Shown piece by piece: positions 8,510-18,587 of a stretch of 64,000 bases of DNA. Position 1 is the stretch's first letter; each line of letters starts with the position of its first letter. This stretch comes from JBDHXE01 sp035445085 (GTDB lineage Bacteria; Bacteroidota; Ignavibacteria; Kapaibacteriales; UBA2268). The stretch spans positions 1-64,000 of the forward strand of contig DAOMQA010000010.1 in NCBI GenBank assembly GCA_035445085.1, in the 5' to 3' direction. The notes under the pieces are model-generated. The model made no database searches and was not told the origin of the DNA. It saw only the letters and a program-made list of their open reading frames with translations. Both the position numbers and the translations under genes were made by a program.

Positions 8510-11500
8510 TTATTGTTTCATTATTTTTACTTTCAGATTTTTATTATTTGAGGACAATTCTATAATATATATGCCATTTTCTAAAGTAGTTAAGTCAATT
8601 TTGTCAGATTCAGCATTAATGAGGTTCTGGAAGATTAGTTTCCCTGCTAAATCAAATATTTTAATTTTACTAAAAATAAAATCAGACTTATTAACAATAT
8701 TTAAATAATCAATAATTGGATTTGGATATATTGAAATGCCTAAATTTTTAAGTTCTTCTGTATCAATGCTATTTAATGTAGTAATAACAAACGTTTCGCT
8801 CTGCCCAAACTCTAAACTAAAGTCCCCTTTCCAAATAGCTCTTAAGATTGCATTATCGGTTTCTTTGTTGGGAACCAACCATTTATATAATTGATTTTTA
8901 GCTTGAATATTTACCTTCAAATACTCCCAATTTTTCCCATTATCATAGCTTATTTGTAAGTCAAAAGTATCTACTCCATCATTACTCCAACGTATAGAAT
9001 AGTCGTGATTGGTATATACTTTTTCTAAAGACTTAGGTCGTTGAAAAATAATTCGTCCAGACATAATTTTAAATAAATCAGAATCTATAATAGTATCTTT
9101 TGTTAAATTATCAACCATTCTTATAATTGCTGTTTTAGTGTTAATTTTAGGTATTGTCCACATAATTTCATTTTTTGTAGCATCAACCTTATTAGATATG
9201 ACACTCCACTTATCTCCAGAATTAGAAGAAAATAACAAGGTAATGTTAGTGAGACCACCAGAAGCCCAATAGATTTGTGATTTGGTGCCTCCTATATAAA
9301 CCTCATCATTAGCGGCTGGTTTTAAGAAATATGCAAAACCACTAACAACCGAAAAAGCTGAATCAGATATATCTATTTGTTCTCCACTATCATTATCGAT
9401 AGCCCGGATTAAATACGATGTAGAATATACAGTTGGGGCAGACCACGAGTATTTATTATTGCTTACGTTTATTGGTGTATCATTGATTCTTATCCAGTTG
9501 TACCCATAATTATACGAGTATTCTAAATTTATCAAAGAAGTTCCATTTGAACTCCATTTAATATCTATTGGAGTTTTGGGTCTAAATTCTTCACCGCCAT
9601 TAGGAGTAAGCAAATTCATACTATATTGATATATTGGCTTAATGGAATCTTGTAATACATCCTCTACCTTTAGCTTTGCCTCTGTCGAATGTATACTAGT
9701 AGAAGGGTGCCATTTCATTATTATAGTTTTATTTTTTAATATATCAAATCGGAAAGTAGCTATATAGGTCTTTTTATTATCTAACAAAGAGCCTATTTGT
9801 CCTAATGTTTTGTCAAATTCAATCTCTACCGTTCTTAAGTTTTTTACACCATTTTCTGCATTTAATTCTGGCGCACTTCTCATATTTAGATAACCGTATT
9901 TTGATTGTCCAAAAGGTACTTCACTCTTTGTTGTAAATGCTTTATACTTCACTATCGATGTATCGAAAGTAAATGCAATAGTAGAAGAGCCTAAATAAAA
10001 TGGACTTCCAATAGAGGAAATAGAAATATCCACAAATAAACTATTATTTTTTATCTCATAATCAAGGTAGGTTCTAATGGCAGAGTTTGCTAATAATTGA
10101 TATTTGCTCTGTGCTTCTTTATTTGCAGAGCCTGCTTGCTCATTATATATAATAGATACGGGTATTGCGGCTGTATCGAAGCTAATACTACGCTTCATAT
10201 TTTCATTGATGAGAACACGGTCATCAGCATTAATATAATTATCGCCAGTTAAGTCCATTGCCGAACGATATGTCCCTTCGGACTTTCTAAGAGCTTGATA
10301 GTCCTTTTCATTTATTATATTATCTTTAACTACATCCCCGGCTACCATTAAAGATAAACCAGATTCAGTATCTCTATATAAGCCTGTTGTATATTTGAGA
10401 GGTGTTGTAAGAGTTGCTGTATCACCTATTTCTGATGACGAATTACCGTAAGCGGTAAAGTATCTTCCTATCCAAGGGTCAATTTTACTCGAACTTAATA
10501 AATTTAGTTTTTCTCCATTCCACGACGTAAAGTCCCAGCCTGATTCGATTCTCCATGTATCGGGGTTATCGCCTTCAAATATATAAGGAGCAGCAAACCT
10601 TGATAGTACTGGCAAATAGTTTCTCTTTTCGGCAAGTACCCAATATGCAGTTTTATTTAAATTTTCGAATACAAAGTCAATATTTGCAAATTTATTATTG
10701 CCAGCGTTTAAATTTTTTGGATTTACTTCAGAGTATTGGAAAAATGAATCAGCAGAGTCTATTAATTTACCGATTTTTCCATTATTATCTTCAAATATTT
10801 TAATTTTGACCCCACCGTTATCATAGTCTGAACCGATTTGCCTGATAGGGTAGGAGTTTCCATCATAATATCCTTCTGGGACTAATCTCAAAGTGAAGTT
10901 AGATCCAGGAGTAATAGTAAATAATGAACTCTCAGAAGCTATACTTTTTATTTCATCAAATATTCTGTATTTTAATAATAATCTTAACCGTGCATTTGTT
11001 AAAGTTGCAGGCAAGGCGCCTTGGTCATTATATTTGTTATCGTTGTTTTTATCAGGGTTCGCTTGCGATACATTTAAATTAACAGCATATATTGAACTAT
11101 CTTGTAAACCATAAAATTTAAAATCTGTATTGCTTGGCAGTGATATAGATGTTACTTTATTACCTGACCAATACGGACTGCCTACATATTTATAAGGTTG
11201 AGTTTCGTTACCGCCACCACCAAGCAGTGAATACTCTAATATTGGCGGATTAGAGGGAGAGCCGAAAGATATATCGGATATTAATGATGAATAATCAAAA
11301 CCAACCCATCGAACCTTTAACTTTTCATTTTTATTGTTAGTTTGTTGCCTGAAAAGTGGCTCAATAACTTTGATGTACGGTTGAGTAGGGACAAACTTAG
11401 CTTCATTAGAATATTTGACATAGAAGTCGTCAAAATCATCAGAGTTAAGTAGCCTGATTTCGTTATAAACACCTGTACCACCGTTAAACGATAAGGCATA

Positions 11501-14443
11501 CTTTAAATGCTTTTTAATTTCCTCCTTAAATTTACCTGTTCTATTGGATAAAGCACCTTGAATAAATTTTGTTAGCTCATCATTTTCATTATTTGCATCG
11601 ATACTTGTTGGTAAATCATTCCAGTATCTAAACTCACGCAACTCTCCGTAAAACTCACCTAATTTTTGCTTACTATCTTGTGGATATGAACATAAATATG
11701 TAGGTAACTTCAAATTAATAGATGGCTCAAACGAACTTCCTAATTGATATGTAATGCTTGAATCATTTTGCGGGACGCCATCAATATAAAACCTTATAAA
11801 AGAATTATTATTGCCTTGATTCATATCAAAATAAACAGCAATATGTGTCCAAGGGCTATCCAATGCAATAGAGTTTGCCTCAATAATTGGGTAATTTATA
11901 TTGCTATATGCGTTACGCATGGAGTCTTTTGAGTCTAAGATACTGAATTTTAATTGTCCATTATTCAATAGCTTCAAAGAAAAATATTCTTTTCCTGATA
12001 CGGAATCAACTTTAGCAATAAGGGGAATGCTTTTTTCTGCAGCTGTGGCAAACCTATATGGTTTAATCCAAATTTCAAACATATTACGATTTTCTATTAA
12101 ATTAATAGTATTATGCTGGTCTGTTCTTAAGATAGTGTTTTTATCTTTATATACCGAAAAATATGGAGCTATAATAACAGTATCGCTAATATAATACGCT
12201 TCTTTCTGTAAGTTTTCTAATGTTCCACTTGCTTTTAATAATACCTTTTTAGAGTATGGGCTAATATTTCTCAAACTTGCACCTTGATCATTATTGAGAA
12301 ATGGCTCCCAAATTATCGATAATTTTTCTATATCTGGAGCATTTATACCTATTTGACTTTTATTTAAAGTATCCTTGATCCCTACCCAAGAATTACCGCC
12401 ATCAATCGAATATTCTAACTCTAAATCATGAGAGTTCAATTTGCCAATATTTCCAATTTCGTATGACACCCAGCTAAGCTCATAATGTGATTTGGCAATA
12501 TTTGATAAGCCAGAATTTTTGATAGGTGCTGTTATTTTTAAGTGAGGGAAATCTGGTTTAAAAATAGGGATATTATTATTAATTGTATTTGATTTAAAAT
12601 ATAAAATATTTTGAATACCTTGTTGATATTTAATATCATCAGCTCTATCAAGAAGTTCACCATTAAAAGAGTAATCTAATATCAAACCCCGCCGAATATC
12701 ATCAAATTGCACTGTATTGTTAGCTTGGAACAGACCGTTGGCAAACTGCTTTACTTCCTTTTGCGTAAGTGCTACCTTCCATAATCTTATCGCCTTTATA
12801 CCTGCTGCTAAAATATTATTTGCGTCAATATTGTTGTTAGGGTTTAGACCAATCCAAATAGGGTGATTGGTTGTTAGCATTCGTATGTCCAATGCAGAAT
12901 CATTTATAAATTTATCTACAATGATTCCATTGACATATAGAGTTACAATATTATTGTTTACTGTTGCAGCAATATGATTCCAATTCAGATCAAATGAATG
13001 AGTATATAAGCTATCGCTTGATATTTCGGTTAATGGAAAATCAGATACTAAATCAGCTAAGTAGCCATTTTTACCTCTGTTTTCAATCTCTCTGACCCTG
13101 AAAGCAGGATATTTACCGTCCTTTAAGTACAACATCCAGCTACCTTCTTTTGAGCCATTGATTAGCGTTGCATCGGGACCGCCACTCGATACAACTATAC
13201 CTGGGTTACTACCTTGCTTTTTAATTAGATTTAAATTAACCCAAGCTTCAACTGTTAGTTGAGTCGAATTTGATAAATTATCGTCGCTTTTAAGATATTC
13301 ATTCAAGCCATTTAATTGCAAGAAAAATAGCCTTGCAGCGGTCATCGGTCCTTTTATGTCCGAGTAAATAGAATCTGTATTCCAATTTAATAAATTAGTA
13401 CCAAAACTACCCTGTAGTTGTCTTAATCTTAGGAAAATTTTGTCAAAACGGACCTTATATGAAGGTTCTTTGTTTAAAATAAACCGTAAAGGGTTACGGA
13501 AATTATCCAAGTTAAGTTTACTGCCCTTGTAACTTGTAACGATATATGAAGTTGTAGTATTAGGGTTGTTTATATTACCAGTATAATACAAATTATTATT
13601 ATTTATAGTAGATGATGCTTCCTCAGATTCAATAAATCTACCAAATTCAAACCAAATACTATCACCTAAATTATATTCAAATGAATAGGCCAAATCTTTA
13701 TCAATAAGGGCTTGCTGTTTAGTAGGTATTGTATATCGTGATGGATTAATGCTTCGTTCAAAGTAAATTGGATAACCTTTGCCCTTGTAAGAAGTAGTTA
13801 AAGAAGCATAATCTTTATCCCTATCAATAACTGAATTATTTAATACTGGTGATAATAATGTAATACCTAATACTTTAAAACTAGAATCACTTTGAAAGGT
13901 GATATATTCGGCTATATTATTACTACTTAAATCAAATACTTGAGATGAATCAATATTCCATTTCATCCCTGTCATAGAGTTATAGTTTACAGAGTCCTTT
14001 ATTTTAAATTTTAATAAAGCAATTAATGTTCCTTTGCCTGTACTTTCTGGACGAAAACCTTGCGATAATTGATTGAGCTTATTAAACTCTATAGATATTT
14101 CATTATTTTTCTCTGCATTAAGAATTAACTTTGGAACTGATAGCCCATTGCTTGAGTTTATCGGGCTAATAATGTCTATAATGGGGTTTATTTGGTCAAT
14201 ATTAGCACTAATACTGTCGGTAGAATTTGATATTTGATTGATAATAGATACAGAATTAGTATCAAAATTTAAATATAGTTTAGCACCAAGAATGTTGGGT
14301 GAGTATGTTTGGCTTGATTTTAGCCATAATTCTAAATGTATCTCATCATAGCGTCTTCTATGATTTGTATTTAATATCAGACTTTGAGATAATACGTCTA
14401 CTGAAGTTAAAATTAATAATAAAATAAATAATACTTTTTTCAT
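8510..14443 (-). CDS. Giant T9SS-exported surface protein with LamG-like, dockerin-like and Ig-like domains
   Basis: A 1977-residue protein with a signal peptide (residues 1-20). Two concanavalin A/LamG-like modules lie at about 390-570 (TVEAWVNL ... LYVNG) and 786-940 (FEIWIKP ... FYIDG). A dockerin-like pair of Asp-rich loops is at about 1365-1415 (GDVVKDNIINEKDY, DLTGDNYINADDR). A cohesin-like beta-sandwich follows (about 1455-1575), with a weaker one near the N-terminus. Three Ig-like repeats of about 90 residues begin near 1612 (LTPNGGEE), 1706 and 1796. The T9SS type A sorting domain starts near 1901 (SIYPNPIIDYLNIV) and ends in KIMKQ. It is expected to be secreted and anchored on the outer membrane. 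Domain boundaries are by eye, and the specific function (adhesion, glycan binding) is inferred. Confidence 0.9.
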   Translation of the reverse strand: MKKVLFILLLILTSVDVLSQSLILNTNHRRRYDEIHLELWLKSSQTYSPNILGAKLYLNFDTNSVSIINQISNSTDSISANIDQINPIIDIISPINSSNGLSVPKLILNAEKNNEISIEFNKLNQLSQGFRPESTGKGTLIALLKFKIKDSVNYNSMTGMKWNIDSSQVFDLSSNNIAEYITFQSDSSFKVLGITLLSPVLNNSVIDRDKDYASLTTSYKGKGYPIYFERSINPSRYTIPTKQQALIDKDLAYSFEYNLGDSIWFEFGRFIESEEASSTINNNNLYYTGNINNPNTTTSYIVTSYKGSKLNLDNFRNPLRFILNKEPSYKVRFDKIFLRLRQLQGSFGTNLLNWNTDSIYSDIKGPMTAARLFFLQLNGLNEYLKSDDNLSNSTQLTVEAWVNLNLIKKQGSNPGIVVSSGGPDATLINGSKEGSWMLYLKDGKYPAFRVREIENRGKNGYLADLVSDFPLTEISSDSLYTHSFDLNWNHIAATVNNNIVTLYVNGIIVDKFINDSALDIRMLTTNHPIWIGLNPNNNIDANNILAAGIKAIRLWKVALTQKEVKQFANGLFQANNTVQFDDIRRGLILDYSFNGELLDRADDIKYQQGIQNILYFKSNTINNNIPIFKPDFPHLKITAPIKNSGLSNIAKSHYELSWVSYEIGNIGKLNSHDLELEYSIDGGNSWVGIKDTLNKSQIGINAPDIEKLSIIWEPFLNNDQGASLRNISPYSKKVLLKASGTLENLQKEAYYISDTVIIAPYFSVYKDKNTILRTDQHNTINLIENRNMFEIWIKPYRFATAAEKSIPLIAKVDSVSGKEYFSLKLLNNGQLKFSILDSKDSMRNAYSNINYPIIEANSIALDSPWTHIAVYFDMNQGNNNSFIRFYIDGVPQNDSSITYQLGSSFEPSINLKLPTYLCSYPQDSKQKLGEFYGELREFRYWNDLPTSIDANNENDELTKFIQGALSNRTGKFKEEIKKHLKYALSFNGGTGVYNEIRLLNSDDFDDFYVKYSNEAKFVPTQPYIKVIEPLFRQQTNNKNEKLKVRWVGFDYSSLISDISFGSPSNPPILEYSLLGGGGNETQPYKYVGSPYWSGNKVTSISLPSNTDFKFYGLQDSSIYAVNLNVSQANPDKNNDNKYNDQGALPATLTNARLRLLLKYRIFDEIKSIASESSLFTITPGSNFTLRLVPEGYYDGNSYPIRQIGSDYDNGGVKIKIFEDNNGKIGKLIDSADSFFQYSEVNPKNLNAGNNKFANIDFVFENLNKTAYWVLAEKRNYLPVLSRFAAPYIFEGDNPDTWRIESGWDFTSWNGEKLNLLSSSKIDPWIGRYFTAYGNSSSEIGDTATLTTPLKYTTGLYRDTESGLSLMVAGDVVKDNIINEKDYQALRKSEGTYRSAMDLTGDNYINADDRVLINENMKRSISFDTAAIPVSIIYNEQAGSANKEAQSKYQLLANSAIRTYLDYEIKNNSLFVDISISSIGSPFYLGSSTIAFTFDTSIVKYKAFTTKSEVPFGQSKYGYLNMRSAPELNAENGVKNLRTVEIEFDKTLGQIGSLLDNKKTYIATFRFDILKNKTIIMKWHPSTSIHSTEAKLKVEDVLQDSIKPIYQYSMNLLTPNGGEEFRPKTPIDIKWSSNGTSLINLEYSYNYGYNWIRINDTPINVSNNKYSWSAPTVYSTSYLIRAIDNDSGEQIDISDSAFSVVSGFAYFLKPAANDEVYIGGTKSQIYWASGGLTNITLLFSSNSGDKWSVISNKVDATKNEIMWTIPKINTKTAIIRMVDNLTKDTIIDSDLFKIMSGRIIFQRPKSLEKVYTNHDYSIRWSNDGVDTFDLQISYDNGKNWEYLKVNIQAKNQLYKWLVPNKETDNAILRAIWKGDFSLEFGQSETFVITTLNSIDTEELKNLGISIYPNPIIDYLNIVNKSDFIFSKIKIFDLAGKLIFQNLINAESDKIDLTTLENGIYIIELSSNNKNLKVKIMKQ

Positions 14444-14497
14444 ATCAAATCTATATTTTATTTGGTATTAATCAATTAGCATACCATATTATTGCAA

Positions 14498-14534
14498 ATA
14501 AAAAATGGATACTAATCTACAATCAGAATCCATT
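14498..14534 (-). terminator. Probable terminator of the lipoprotein gene at 14579-15322
   Basis: Arms 14504-14510 and 14528-14534 pair over 7 bp (AATGGAT/ATCCATT) with a 17-base loop. On the minus strand they are followed by a run of T residues. It lies 45 bases past the lipoprotein stop and before the giant T9SS gene. Confidence 0.5.
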
Positions 14535-14578
14535 CCTATTTTAAAATTTAAAGCTAATCAAAATAGATTAATTTAATA

Positions 14579-15322
14579 TTAAAAAGACTTTAATACAACT
14601 CCCTTTTCTATAATATCAGAATAATTAACAGTATAAATTTTTGAATTAGTTTTATCTGAATTATAAATAGTGAAACTTAATGAAGGTAATACATCATAAT
14701 AGGATTTAATATCGGTTTCTTCTGTAATTGAGTATAGCCTTTCTCCAAACCAAGTGGTATAATTACTTAAATCTTGTACTTCGCCAACATTATTTGAAGT
14801 AGCACTAAAAATAAAGATATTATTTTTAGTATTTAGTAATTGAATATTATTTGGGCTAAGGTTTATTAAATTAGTCGAATCTACTAATTTGCCATCAAAC
14901 TTAAGATAAGCCTTAAGCAAAGGATAAGATAAGGTACTAAAGTTTGTTAAATCAAATTCTTCAGAAAAAAAACCAGCATTTGCATTAAATGACATAATCT
15001 TCTTTTCAATTTTATTTGCAATATCATTAATACTTATTTCTACTTTAACGGGGTCCATAGATTCCATTTCAAACGATGATCTATTTGTAAAAGGGTTAGG
15101 TGCAGTATAAAACGTAGGTATATTAGTTATGTTAGTAGACTGTTGTAGATTATAAGCAATATCGACTTTAATATTATTGGCAATCTTTTTTCCAGTTGCA
15201 TCACTAATTATTAATTTACCTGCGACAGGTTTGATATCATCTTCAGTATTGACTTGCTGCGTTGGATTGTCATTGCAAGAAAACAAAAAGGTTGCTAAAA
15301 CAACAAGTAGTGCGTATTTCAT
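14579..15322 (-). CDS. Lipoprotein of unknown function
   Basis: A 247-residue protein with a lipoprotein signal ending LFSC (Cys16), so it is expected in the envelope. The middle (about 65-135) reads like the beta-sandwich of a T9SS sorting domain (APNPFTNRSSFEMES ... VEISINDIANKI) but is internal, with about 110 residues following, so it is not a sorting signal in the usual position. No family recognised. A good Bacteroidota promoter precedes it (15356-15386). It is monocistronic and lies upstream of the giant surface protein, with a probable terminator in between. Confidence 0.8.
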   Translation of the reverse strand: MKYALLVVLATFLFSCNDNPTQQVNTEDDIKPVAGKLIISDATGKKIANNIKVDIAYNLQQSTNITNIPTFYTAPNPFTNRSSFEMESMDPVKVEISINDIANKIEKKIMSFNANAGFFSEEFDLTNFSTLSYPLLKAYLKFDGKLVDSTNLINLSPNNIQLLNTKNNIFIFSATSNNVGEVQDLSNYTTWFGERLYSITEETDIKSYYDVLPSLSFTIYNSDKTNSKIYTVNYSDIIEKGVVLKSF

Positions 15323-15355
15323 TTTACTGACTCCATTTTTTAAAAATTAAAAAGG

Positions 15356-15386
15356 CAAATATATATATATTATTATTGTATTCAAA
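15356..15386 (-). promoter_or_regulatory. Bacteroidota-type promoter of the lipoprotein gene
   Basis: On the minus strand TTTG (15383-15386), a 19-base spacer and TATATTTG (15356-15363) match the TTTG / TAnnTTTG consensus. The start of transcription would fall about 28 bases before the ATG. Confidence 0.7.
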
Positions 15387-15388
15387 GA

Positions 15389-15404
15389 TATTCCTTAAGG
15401 AATA
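15389..15404. promoter_or_regulatory. 16-bp perfect palindrome between divergent genes, possible operator
   Basis: TATTCCTTAAGGAATA is a perfect palindrome 70 bases before the carboxylase operon. It immediately flanks the -33 element of the divergent lipoprotein promoter. A dimeric regulator could bind here and act on either gene; no family is identified. Confidence 0.4.
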
Positions 15405-15473
15405 CATTAAATTTTCTTATAATGAATTAAATTTCAATTCGTATTAGTACTTTTTATTAATAGTAGCATATGT

Positions 15474-17081
15474 ATGCAAAAGATAAAAACTAAATTAAAT
15501 ACGAAGTCTCCTGAATATGCAGAGAATTTTAAATATTCATTAGAAATAACACAAAAATTAAGAGATGAGTTAAATAAGGTAAAACTTGGTGGGCCAGAAG
15601 TTGCTAAGAAGAGGCATATTGAACGTAAAAAATTATTAGTTAGAGATAGAATTAAATTACTTTGCGATGAAAATACTCCATTTCTTGAGTTGAATGCCTT
15701 AGCAGCTTACGATATGTATAACAACGATGCTCCATCAGCAGGCGTTGTTACGGGTATTGGCTATATTCATGGAAGAGAATGTTTAATCGTAGCAAACGAT
15801 GCAACTGTAAAAGGTGGAACATATTTCCCGATGACTATCAAAAAGCATATAAGGGCTCAGCATGTTGCTATGCAAAATAATTTACCATGTATTTATTTAG
15901 TTGATTCAGGTGGGATTTTCTTGCCTTTTCAGTCAGAAACGTTTGCTGATAGGGAACATTTTGGTAATATATTCTACAATCAAGCACAAATGTCTAAAAT
16001 GGGTATACCGCAGATTGCTTGTGTGATGGGGTCTTGTACTGCTGGCGGTGCTTATGTACCTGCGATGAGTGACGAAACTGTGATTGTTCGCAATCAAGGT
16101 ACTATCTTTATCGGAGGACCACCTTTGGTAAAAGCAGCCACTGGAGAAATTGTTACTGACGAGGAATTAGGTGGTGCAGAAGTGCATACTAAAATTTCTG
16201 GTGTTGCAGATCATTTAGCAGAAAATGATGAACATGCCATACAAATTGTTAGAAATATCGTGGAAAATTTTGGAGATAGACCTAAGTTCCAAATTCAACG
16301 TGAAGCTCCAGAAGAGCCATTATACGATCCAAAGGAATTGTACGGGATAGTTGCTCAAAACTTACGCAAACCGTTCGATATGATGGAAGTAATTGCGAGA
16401 ATTGTTGATGGAAGTAAATTCCAAGAATTTAAAGCAGAATATGGTAAAACTTTGATAACGGGATTTGCTAAAATTATGGGCTACACTGTCGGTATTGTTG
16501 CTAACAATGGAATATTGTTCCCAGAATCAAGCCAAAAAGGTGCGCATTTTATTGAACTTTGTGCTATGAGAAAAATCCCATTAGTGTTTCTACAAAACAT
16601 CACAGGTTTTATGGTTGGCAAAAAATATGAGCATAGTGGTATTGCCAGAGATGGTGCTAAAATGGTACATGCAGTAGCGAACGCTCAAGTGCCTAAATTC
16701 ACAATAATTGTAGGTGGCTCTTATGGAGCTGGTAACTATGCTATGTGTGGACGTGGTTATGAACCTAACTTCCTATTTATGTGGACACATGGTAAAATAT
16801 CGGTCATGGGCGGGGAGCAAGCTGCCAATGTTTTATCTACAGTCAAAATAAAGCAATTAGAAAAAGAAGGTAAAAAATTAAGTGAACAAGAAATTCAAGA
16901 AATCCAAAAGCCTATTTTAGAAAGATATGAGTACGAAGCTAGCCCGTATTTTAGTACTGCTCGCTTGTGGGACGATGGAATAATCGACCCATTAGATACT
17001 AGAAATGTTATTGGCTTAGGAATTTCTATTGCATTAAATAAGGAAATTGATGACGCAAAATTTGGTATATTTAGGATGTAA
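15474..17081 (+). CDS. mccB: 3-methylcrotonyl-CoA carboxylase-type carboxyltransferase (beta) subunit
   Basis: A 535-residue carboxyltransferase of a biotin-dependent acyl-CoA carboxylase. It transfers CO2 from carboxybiotin to the acyl-CoA. The sequence carries the pattern of methylcrotonyl-CoA enzymes: VDSGGIFLPFQSE, FADREHFGNIFYNQA, MGSCTAGGAYVPAMSDE, GTIFIGGPPLVKAATGE and, late, the ISVMGGEQAANVL stretch. Both crotonase-fold halves are complete. MCC acts in leucine breakdown. Substrate choice is inferred from overall resemblance; a different branched acyl-CoA is possible. It is first gene of a three-gene operon, with the next start four bases after its stop. The ATG at 15474 is used; an out-of-frame ATG lies four bases upstream. 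Confidence 0.9.
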   Translation: MQKIKTKLNTKSPEYAENFKYSLEITQKLRDELNKVKLGGPEVAKKRHIERKKLLVRDRIKLLCDENTPFLELNALAAYDMYNNDAPSAGVVTGIGYIHGRECLIVANDATVKGGTYFPMTIKKHIRAQHVAMQNNLPCIYLVDSGGIFLPFQSETFADREHFGNIFYNQAQMSKMGIPQIACVMGSCTAGGAYVPAMSDETVIVRNQGTIFIGGPPLVKAATGEIVTDEELGGAEVHTKISGVADHLAENDEHAIQIVRNIVENFGDRPKFQIQREAPEEPLYDPKELYGIVAQNLRKPFDMMEVIARIVDGSKFQEFKAEYGKTLITGFAKIMGYTVGIVANNGILFPESSQKGAHFIELCAMRKIPLVFLQNITGFMVGKKYEHSGIARDGAKMVHAVANAQVPKFTIIVGGSYGAGNYAMCGRGYEPNFLFMWTHGKISVMGGEQAANVLSTVKIKQLEKEGKKLSEQEIQEIQKPILERYEYEASPYFSTARLWDDGIIDPLDTRNVIGLGISIALNKEIDDAKFGIFRM

Positions 17082-17084
17082 AGA

Positions 17085-18578
17085 ATGAAAAGAATCTCTA
17101 AAATACTCATTGCCAATCGTGGTGAAATTGCTTGTAGAATTATTCAAACTTGTAAAGAGCAAAATATTAAATGTGTTGCAATCTATTCTAAAGCTGATGA
17201 AAATGCTCTACATCGTATATTAGCTGATGAGGCAATTTTTATTGGTGAATCTTTAGCAAAAGAATCATATTTAAATGTTACAAAAATTATACAAATAGCT
17301 AAAGATAATAATTGCGATGCTATTCATCCAGGGTATGGCTTCTTATCTGAAAATTGGGAGTTTAATAAAAGAGTAACTGAGGAAGGTATAATTTTTATCG
17401 GACCAAATTTTGAGGCAATGAGATTACTTGGCTCAAAAACTGAATCTCGCGAAACAATGATTAGTAACAATATCCCAGTGGTACCAGGTTGGAAAAGTAA
17501 AACAGCAAATTGGGAAGAGTATCTTGAAGAAGCTAAGAAAATTGGTTTTCCAATTCTCATAAAATCTTCAGGCGGCGGCGGCGGAAAAGGAATGAGAGAT
17601 GTTTGGAATTCCGAAGATTTTCAGACATCGTTTGAAGCGGCTCAAAGAGAATCTTTATCATCATTTGGTAATAGTGAAGTATTTATTGAAAAATTAATTG
17701 AGAACCCACGACATATTGAGTTTCAAGTAGTTGCAGACCATTTTGGTAATTATATTCATTTGAATGAAAGAGAATGTTCTATTCAGAGAAGGCATCAAAA
17801 AATCATTGAAGAAACACCTTCACTTGCTTTAAATACTAAATTAAGGGAAGAGATGGGTCAAATTGCTATTAAAGCGTGCAAAGTTGCTAAATATGATAAT
17901 ATTGGAACCGTTGAATTTCTATTAGATGCCTCTGGCAAGTATTATTTTTTAGAGGTTAATGCCAGAATACAAGTAGAGCATCCTATTACTGAAGAAACAA
18001 CGGGATATGATTTAGTAAAAATCCAAATTGATATCTCAAGTGGGCTTGAATTACAGATAAGGCAAGAAGAGGTCTATCAACAAGGGCATTCTATTGAATG
18101 TAGAATCTATGCTGAAGATGGTAATAATAATTTTATGCCTGCGGCAGGGAAAATACTCTTACTCAAAGAACCAAAAGGCAAAGGAATTAGGTATGATACT
18201 GGGATTTATGAGGGTTTTGAAGTACCAATTTACTATGACCCAATTATGGCAAAGTTAATTGTAAAAGGAGCTGATAGGGAAGAGGCTAGATTACGTATTA
18301 TCAAAGCACTCAAAGATAATGTGATATTAGGTATTACTACATCAATTGAATACTTAATCAATATTTTAGAAAGCGATAAATTCATTGCTGGCGATATATT
18401 CACAGATACGATAAGTAAGGATTATGCACAGTTTATAACTGGGACTAGAAAATATAATAATATTGCTATTGCCTCTTGCGAAGTTAATAATAGCAAAAGG
18501 CAATATGACTTTAAAGAACAAAATGATACAATTTTAAATGTGAGCAGTATTATTGGCGATTGGGAAATTGCGAGGTAA
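17085..18578 (+). CDS. Biotin carboxylase subunit of acyl-CoA carboxylase
   Basis: A 497-residue ATP-grasp enzyme that carboxylates biotin with bicarbonate and ATP. The N-terminus KILIANRGEIACRII is the classic biotin carboxylase start. The glycine-rich ATP loop GGGGGKG is at 163-169, and the active-site strand FLEVNARIQVEHPITEE is intact. The conserved core ends near residue 445; about 50 extra residues follow with no recognisable domain. In many MCC alpha subunits this domain is fused to the biotin carrier; here the carrier is a separate gene ten bases downstream. It probably works with its two operon neighbours rather than in fatty acid synthesis, given the MCC-type beta subunit. Confidence 0.93.
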   Translation: MKRISKILIANRGEIACRIIQTCKEQNIKCVAIYSKADENALHRILADEAIFIGESLAKESYLNVTKIIQIAKDNNCDAIHPGYGFLSENWEFNKRVTEEGIIFIGPNFEAMRLLGSKTESRETMISNNIPVVPGWKSKTANWEEYLEEAKKIGFPILIKSSGGGGGKGMRDVWNSEDFQTSFEAAQRESLSSFGNSEVFIEKLIENPRHIEFQVVADHFGNYIHLNERECSIQRRHQKIIEETPSLALNTKLREEMGQIAIKACKVAKYDNIGTVEFLLDASGKYYFLEVNARIQVEHPITEETTGYDLVKIQIDISSGLELQIRQEEVYQQGHSIECRIYAEDGNNNFMPAAGKILLLKEPKGKGIRYDTGIYEGFEVPIYYDPIMAKLIVKGADREEARLRIIKALKDNVILGITTSIEYLINILESDKFIAGDIFTDTISKDYAQFITGTRKYNNIAIASCEVNNSKRQYDFKEQNDTILNVSSIIGDWEIAR

Positions 18579-18587
18579 AATTATAAT

